From the NCBI GenBank assembly GCA_013397695.1, contig VYZI01000067.1:2558765-2622764 (forward strand): DNA of 64,000 nt. The letters are read 5' to 3'. The notes under the pieces were generated by a model. It was not told where the DNA came from, made no database searches, and saw only the letters and a list, made by a program, of their open reading frames with translations. Numbering within the stretch: position 1 is the stretch's first letter; each line of letters starts with the position of its first letter. Positions 60,512-64,000 of this stretch are shown here, one piece after another. The position numbers and the translations under genes are program-made. This DNA is from Centropus unirufus (taxonomy: Eukaryota > Chordata > Aves > Cuculiformes > Centropidae).

Positions 60512-60622
60512 ATATTTTATTTTTTTTTATTGCCAAAGGACCACGCCCTGTGATGAGACTCTGAGANATATTTTATTTTTTTTTATTGCCAAAGGACCAC
60601 GCCCTGTGATGAGACTCTGAGA
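60512..60622. other. exact 55-base duplication around a single N (assembly join)
   Basis: Bases 60512-60566 and 60568-60622 are identical over 55 positions, including a T9 run, and are separated by the only N of the window (60567). Sequence diverges on the outer sides. This is the signature of two contig ends that overlap but were joined by a nominal gap instead of being merged. The true locus probably contains one copy, making the window 56 bases too long here. Confidence 0.9.
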
Positions 60623-60684
60623 CAAACAGAAATACGATGGAGGACGCCTACATACAACCTAAGTCTAGCCATGACAATAAGCCA

Positions 60685-60816
60685 ATCAGAGAACCATGGA
60701 AGGATTTGGGTTGAAAGCGGCCTTAAAGCCCATCCAGGTCCAACAATCCTGCCATGGGCAGGGACACCTCCCACTGGATCAGGTTGCTCAAAGCCCCATC
60801 CAATATGGTCTTGAAA
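60685..60816 (-). mobile_element. short CR1 3' fragment
   Basis: GGATTTGGGTTGAAAGCGGC, GGGCAGGGACACCTCCCACT, GGATCAGGTTGCTCAAAGCC and ATGGTCTTGAA form the last 0.13 kb of a minus-strand CR1. The terminal TCATAGAAT repeats are mutated to AATCAGAGAACCATGGAAGG. Confidence 0.9.
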
Positions 60817-62961
60817 TGCCAAGGGGGAACTACAGCCCTTTTAGCCCCCTCATCCATTCCATAAAGCCAAATACCACGTACAGTCCCAGCTCTCCCACAG
60901 CACATCTGCTGTTAGAGGCACAGAAGCAAAATGAAAAACCTGGCTATAGATATTTGGGAAGACATGAGCACACACTTGAATAAACACCTGTATATGGCCT
61001 TTATTCATATTAACATTCTTTTATGAGTGTGGTTAAATACTAACCAGCAGGTAATTTTTTTCATGTGTTTGCATGCTGAATTCCTTGGATCAAAGAAATC
61101 AGTTAAGTCATTGTACAAGGAAAAAAACCTAGACTTAAAAATTCTGTTTGGTTCAAGTGGGAGCCAAAGACCTGTACACATCTACTGCAGATGAAAGCAT
61201 TTTCTCTGGTGAAATCCCACTAGGTGTTTTTCCAATAGCAATGCTCATTTAACAAGTGCACTCTGCCATGCAGGTGGGACCTGGTAGGAGCAACAGCACA
61301 TTGGAACATAAGCTTTGCATAATTAATATTTATCGCTTACAAAAATCCATTTTATTTACATCTTCACAGGCAGCCCCATGCTCTACAAACCAGTGTGGTA
61401 GGAAAGTAGTAAAAGTTTCCATGAGCTGTATGCACCTTCTACTGTAGAAAAATGTCTCTAAACATGTAAATTCATGCATTTATGATGATTTTCAAAAGTA
61501 AATAGAAAAAATATCAGCCGATTTATACTTGTCATAAAAGAAAATAAAACTGAGTGACTCCAGATGATGGATACACAAAAATGTCAATGTGAGGCAAACT
61601 ACAGGCTGAAGGAGCAGCTCGCAGAGCTGAGTTGCCCACTTTTGTTCCCAGTAAACTTGATGAGAGCTTGCTAACCCACTAAGCTCGCAGGCTGTTAATT
61701 ACTCACCAAGTTACCCCACACTAACTCAGCAGTGTGTTTGCATTCTGGACTCTGAAGCATAAGCAGCTCAAGGCACCACAAAGCCTCTCTGCTTCTTAAC
61801 AATGGGCAGCGGCTCATAACACAGGGTGGTTCTTTACAATTAAGGCTGGTCCCCTTATGAGGGACCTCATACAAGACCTGAACAAAGCTTAGTTTTATTG
61901 AACCTACAATTGTGATCATGCCTGATTTGACATCTAAAGAGCTTCTTAACCTTCTCTATATCTTTCCTTACTAAAGTACTACACAATATTTTTCTTCTCT
62001 TTTCCCATGCAATAGTCCATGCTATTTTTCATGAAGAAAAATATTGATTTGTCTACTGTTCATTATTCGTTGTTACTGGTAACTTCCTTCCCCTAATAGC
62101 ATTTTTTTTTGCGACATTCATCTGGTATGTTGGCATTTAAAGAAACTATGGCTTTACTCTGCAAAGCACTTAACTACTTAAATTTGGTTCTGCGGCAATC
62201 AGTGAAGTAAAGCACTTGTGTAAATGCTTTGCTGAACTAAGGCATAAGTAAATATAATGAATTCTAAACCCTTAAATTTCCATTTTGCCTTCAAAAGCAC
62301 AATAGTTCTCTGGAAGGCCAAAATAAATCTTGGATACATCCTACTCCAGAGGATGATAAATATTTTTACTTTCCTTCATATATATGTAAATAAAAGTATG
62401 TAAATATATAAATACATACAGAAAGATATAAATATTTAAGAACTAACATTGACACAAACCAAAGCATGAACTGTTTGTTCTCTCACTTGCTCAGCTATTT
62501 TTATTTTAATACAATTTTTCAAGGATGTATAAAAACCTCTAAAAATTAACACATGCACAATATGAAAAAACCCACTTTATTCATATTTCCTCTACATTTT
62601 AAGTAGGATATTTTAAGGGCTGTAAATATAGTTTAAGCTTTAGGGCAATGCTGGATATCAAATCACCCAAGACACTTTCTCTGTGCTTTTGTGTCAAGTG
62701 ATAAATTCTACCAGGTTACTACCAGTTTAAAATTTTAAAGAATTTCTATCAATATTTCTATTGTTACTTCTGGGTGACTTTAGCCAGACCTGCGTTAAAT
62801 ATAGAAGAAAAAAAAGCATTATTTTAAGTCCTAATCCTGCAGTTTTTGAGGCAAATATTTCTTTCAGAAATTAGGTAACACCATTCTATTAGCAAAACTT
62901 TCAAAGCTATGATATAATCTAGTCCTACTTAGGTAAATCTGTTCCAAAAGGGTTTATAATC
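60817..62961. other. unique noncoding stretch, no gene seen
   Basis: Two kilobases without a recognised gene. An AT-rich patch with TAAATATATAAATAC words lies at about 62375-62440, and a MITE-like fragment at about 62158. Confidence 0.5.
62158..62243. repeat. MITE-like repeat with inverted ends
   Basis: GCAAAGCACTTA at 62161-62172 is matched by TAAATGCTTTGC at 62221-62232, an inverted repeat with one mismatch enclosing about 48 bases. 'gcaaagcacttaagcatgtgc...taagtgctttgctgaa' is a familiar palindromic repeat of sauropsid genomes, and the flanking CTGAACTAAGGC agrees with it. No transposase is present. Confidence 0.6.
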
Positions 62962-63265
62962 TATCATAGTATCATAGGATGGTTTGGATTAGAAAGGACC
63001 TCAAGGTCCACCCAGTTCCACCCCCTGCCATGGGCAGGGACACCTCCCACTGGATCAGGTTGCTCCAGCCTTATCCAACCTGGCCTTGAACACCTCCAGG
63101 GATGGGGCAGCCACCACTGCTCTGGGAAACCCGGGCCAGCGCCTTATCACCCTCACAAAAATATTTTTTCCTAAGATCTCAACTAAATCTCCCCTCTCTC
63201 AGCATAAAAACATTCTCCTTCATCTCATCCCTGCATTCCCCAATAAAGAGTCCCTCCTCTCTATG
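62962..63265 (-). mobile_element. CR1 LINE, 3' fragment
   Basis: ATCATAGTATCATAGGATGG, TTTGGATTAGAAAGGACCTC, GCCATGGGCAGGGACACCTC, ACTGGATCAGGTTGCTCCAG, CTGGCCTTGAACACCTCCAG and GGGATGGGGCAGCCACCACT are followed by CTCAACTAAATCTCCCCTCT. This is minus-orientation CR1, about 0.3 kb and relatively well preserved. The open frame at 63086-63421 starts in it and runs out into unique DNA. Confidence 0.96.
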
Positions 63266-64000
63266 ATCAACCTCTTTTTTTTTTCTAGGACATTTTTATC
63301 TGTTGGAGGACAATGGGACAAGCAGCAGAAACTAAAAAGTTACCCAATAAAAACTTCTCAGCTATTTTCTATCTGCACTTATTGTCATTCAAAGCTACTA
63401 GCATGGAAGACTGGAATCTAGTGCATGGATAGCTGATGAGATAACTTACTTGTGCAATCTCCCATCAGGGTTGCTGCAATGAAAAATGTGGGGAAAAAAT
63501 ATCCAACAAGAAAAACTTGGAAGAAATAGTTTGAAATGTCTATTTTTCACTTTCATCTCCAATTTCAATCCCAGGTTGTTTATTACTAAATACAGAGCAC
63601 AAGAAATCTGATGTACAGTAATGTAAATTCAACTTTAATGATGCAGTGAAAAATGTCTTATTGTTACCACAGTCAGTGTCTTTCTGGATATAAGAGAATT
63701 TATAGGATTCTGAAATAAAGCCCTAAATCCATGATAGTTTTCCTACAGAAAAGTAAAGGCTGATTGCTAAAGACAACTGTAACTGTATTTTGGTGAACTA
63801 CAGACCTTGCTTGTCATTAGTGGTCAGAAACTAAATTAGATCTCCCAATATGTTTTTCTGTATGTATTCTAAACAATCTTCCTGCTATTTGACCCACGTA
63901 ATTTCAGAAAATAGGCTGAACACTGGCAAGTTTGACAAAGCTGCAGTAAACCAGACTGCTCTACAGAATAGATCTGTTTCTGATCTATTCCTAGATTAAA
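63266..64000. other. unique noncoding stretch to window end
   Basis: No gene, RNA or repeat is recognised in the last 0.7 kb. Confidence 0.5.

Noticed and set aside
63086..63421. 111-codon open frame on the plus strand
   Set aside because: It begins in antisense CR1 sequence and reads out into unique DNA; a repeat artefact.
1..64000. CRISPR arrays, operons, phage or bacterial systems
   Set aside because: There are no regularly spaced repeats, ribosome-binding-site-led genes or long frames; CR1 content places the window in a bird genome.
1..64000. Endogenous retrovirus
   Set aside because: No paired terminal repeats, primer-binding site or retroviral protein-like frames were recognised.

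Overview
The window looks like bird nuclear DNA. It is A+T-rich and lacks bacterial-style gene packing, and its only abundant interspersed repeat is the CR1 LINE. I count sixteen CR1 copies or fragments, recognisable from the characteristic avian 3' end (a purine-rich GGTTGGAAGGGACC-type block next to repeats of TCATAGAAT). There are almost no long microsatellites and no LTR element I could define. CR1 copies resembling both the 'GGACTCGATGATCTTAAAGG' and the 'GGGCAGGGACACCTCCCACTGG' types suggest a typical neognath bird, but I cannot name the species.

I found no protein-coding exon, rRNA, tRNA or other known RNA gene. The open reading frames are short, at most about 150 codons. They run in all frames, have no recognisable domain and fit chance expectation for this amount of A+T-rich DNA; several are simply CR1 read in one direction or the other. 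The window is best read as intergenic or deep intronic sequence.

Layout. Bases 1-11,000 hold unique sequence with CR1 pieces at 2.4-3.0 kb (minus), 5.3-5.5 kb (old, minus), 6.9-7.2 kb and 7.6-8.0 kb (both plus), and a small one at 11.0 kb. From 11 to 34 kb there are plus-strand CR1 copies at 15.7, 20.4, 24.8 and 26.5 kb, an AT-rich low-complexity patch at 21.8 kb and a candidate conserved noncoding block at 29.4-30.0 kb. The largest CR1 (about 0.9 kb, minus) lies at 34.3-35.2 kb. From 35 to 52 kb the sequence is mostly unique, with a cluster of four CCAAT boxes at 36.65 kb, several homeodomain/POU-motif-rich stretches (37.4, 40.5, 41.5 and 48.3 kb) and one plus-strand CR1 at 43.7 kb. The last 12 kb carry minus-strand CR1 pieces at 52.5, 59.0, 59.2, 60.7 and 63.0 kb.

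The clearest anomaly is at 60,512-60,622: an exact 55-base direct duplication separated by a single N. This looks like an unmerged contig overlap in the assembly and not biology. Remnants of an older sauropsid palindromic (MITE-like) repeat, with AAGTCAATGGGAG-type cores, are scattered at 6.3, 6.5, 13.7, 16.8, 41.1, 43.0, 57.4 and 62.2 kb. I did not find a previously undescribed biological system. The regulatory-looking blocks are the most useful leads, but they need cross-species alignment.
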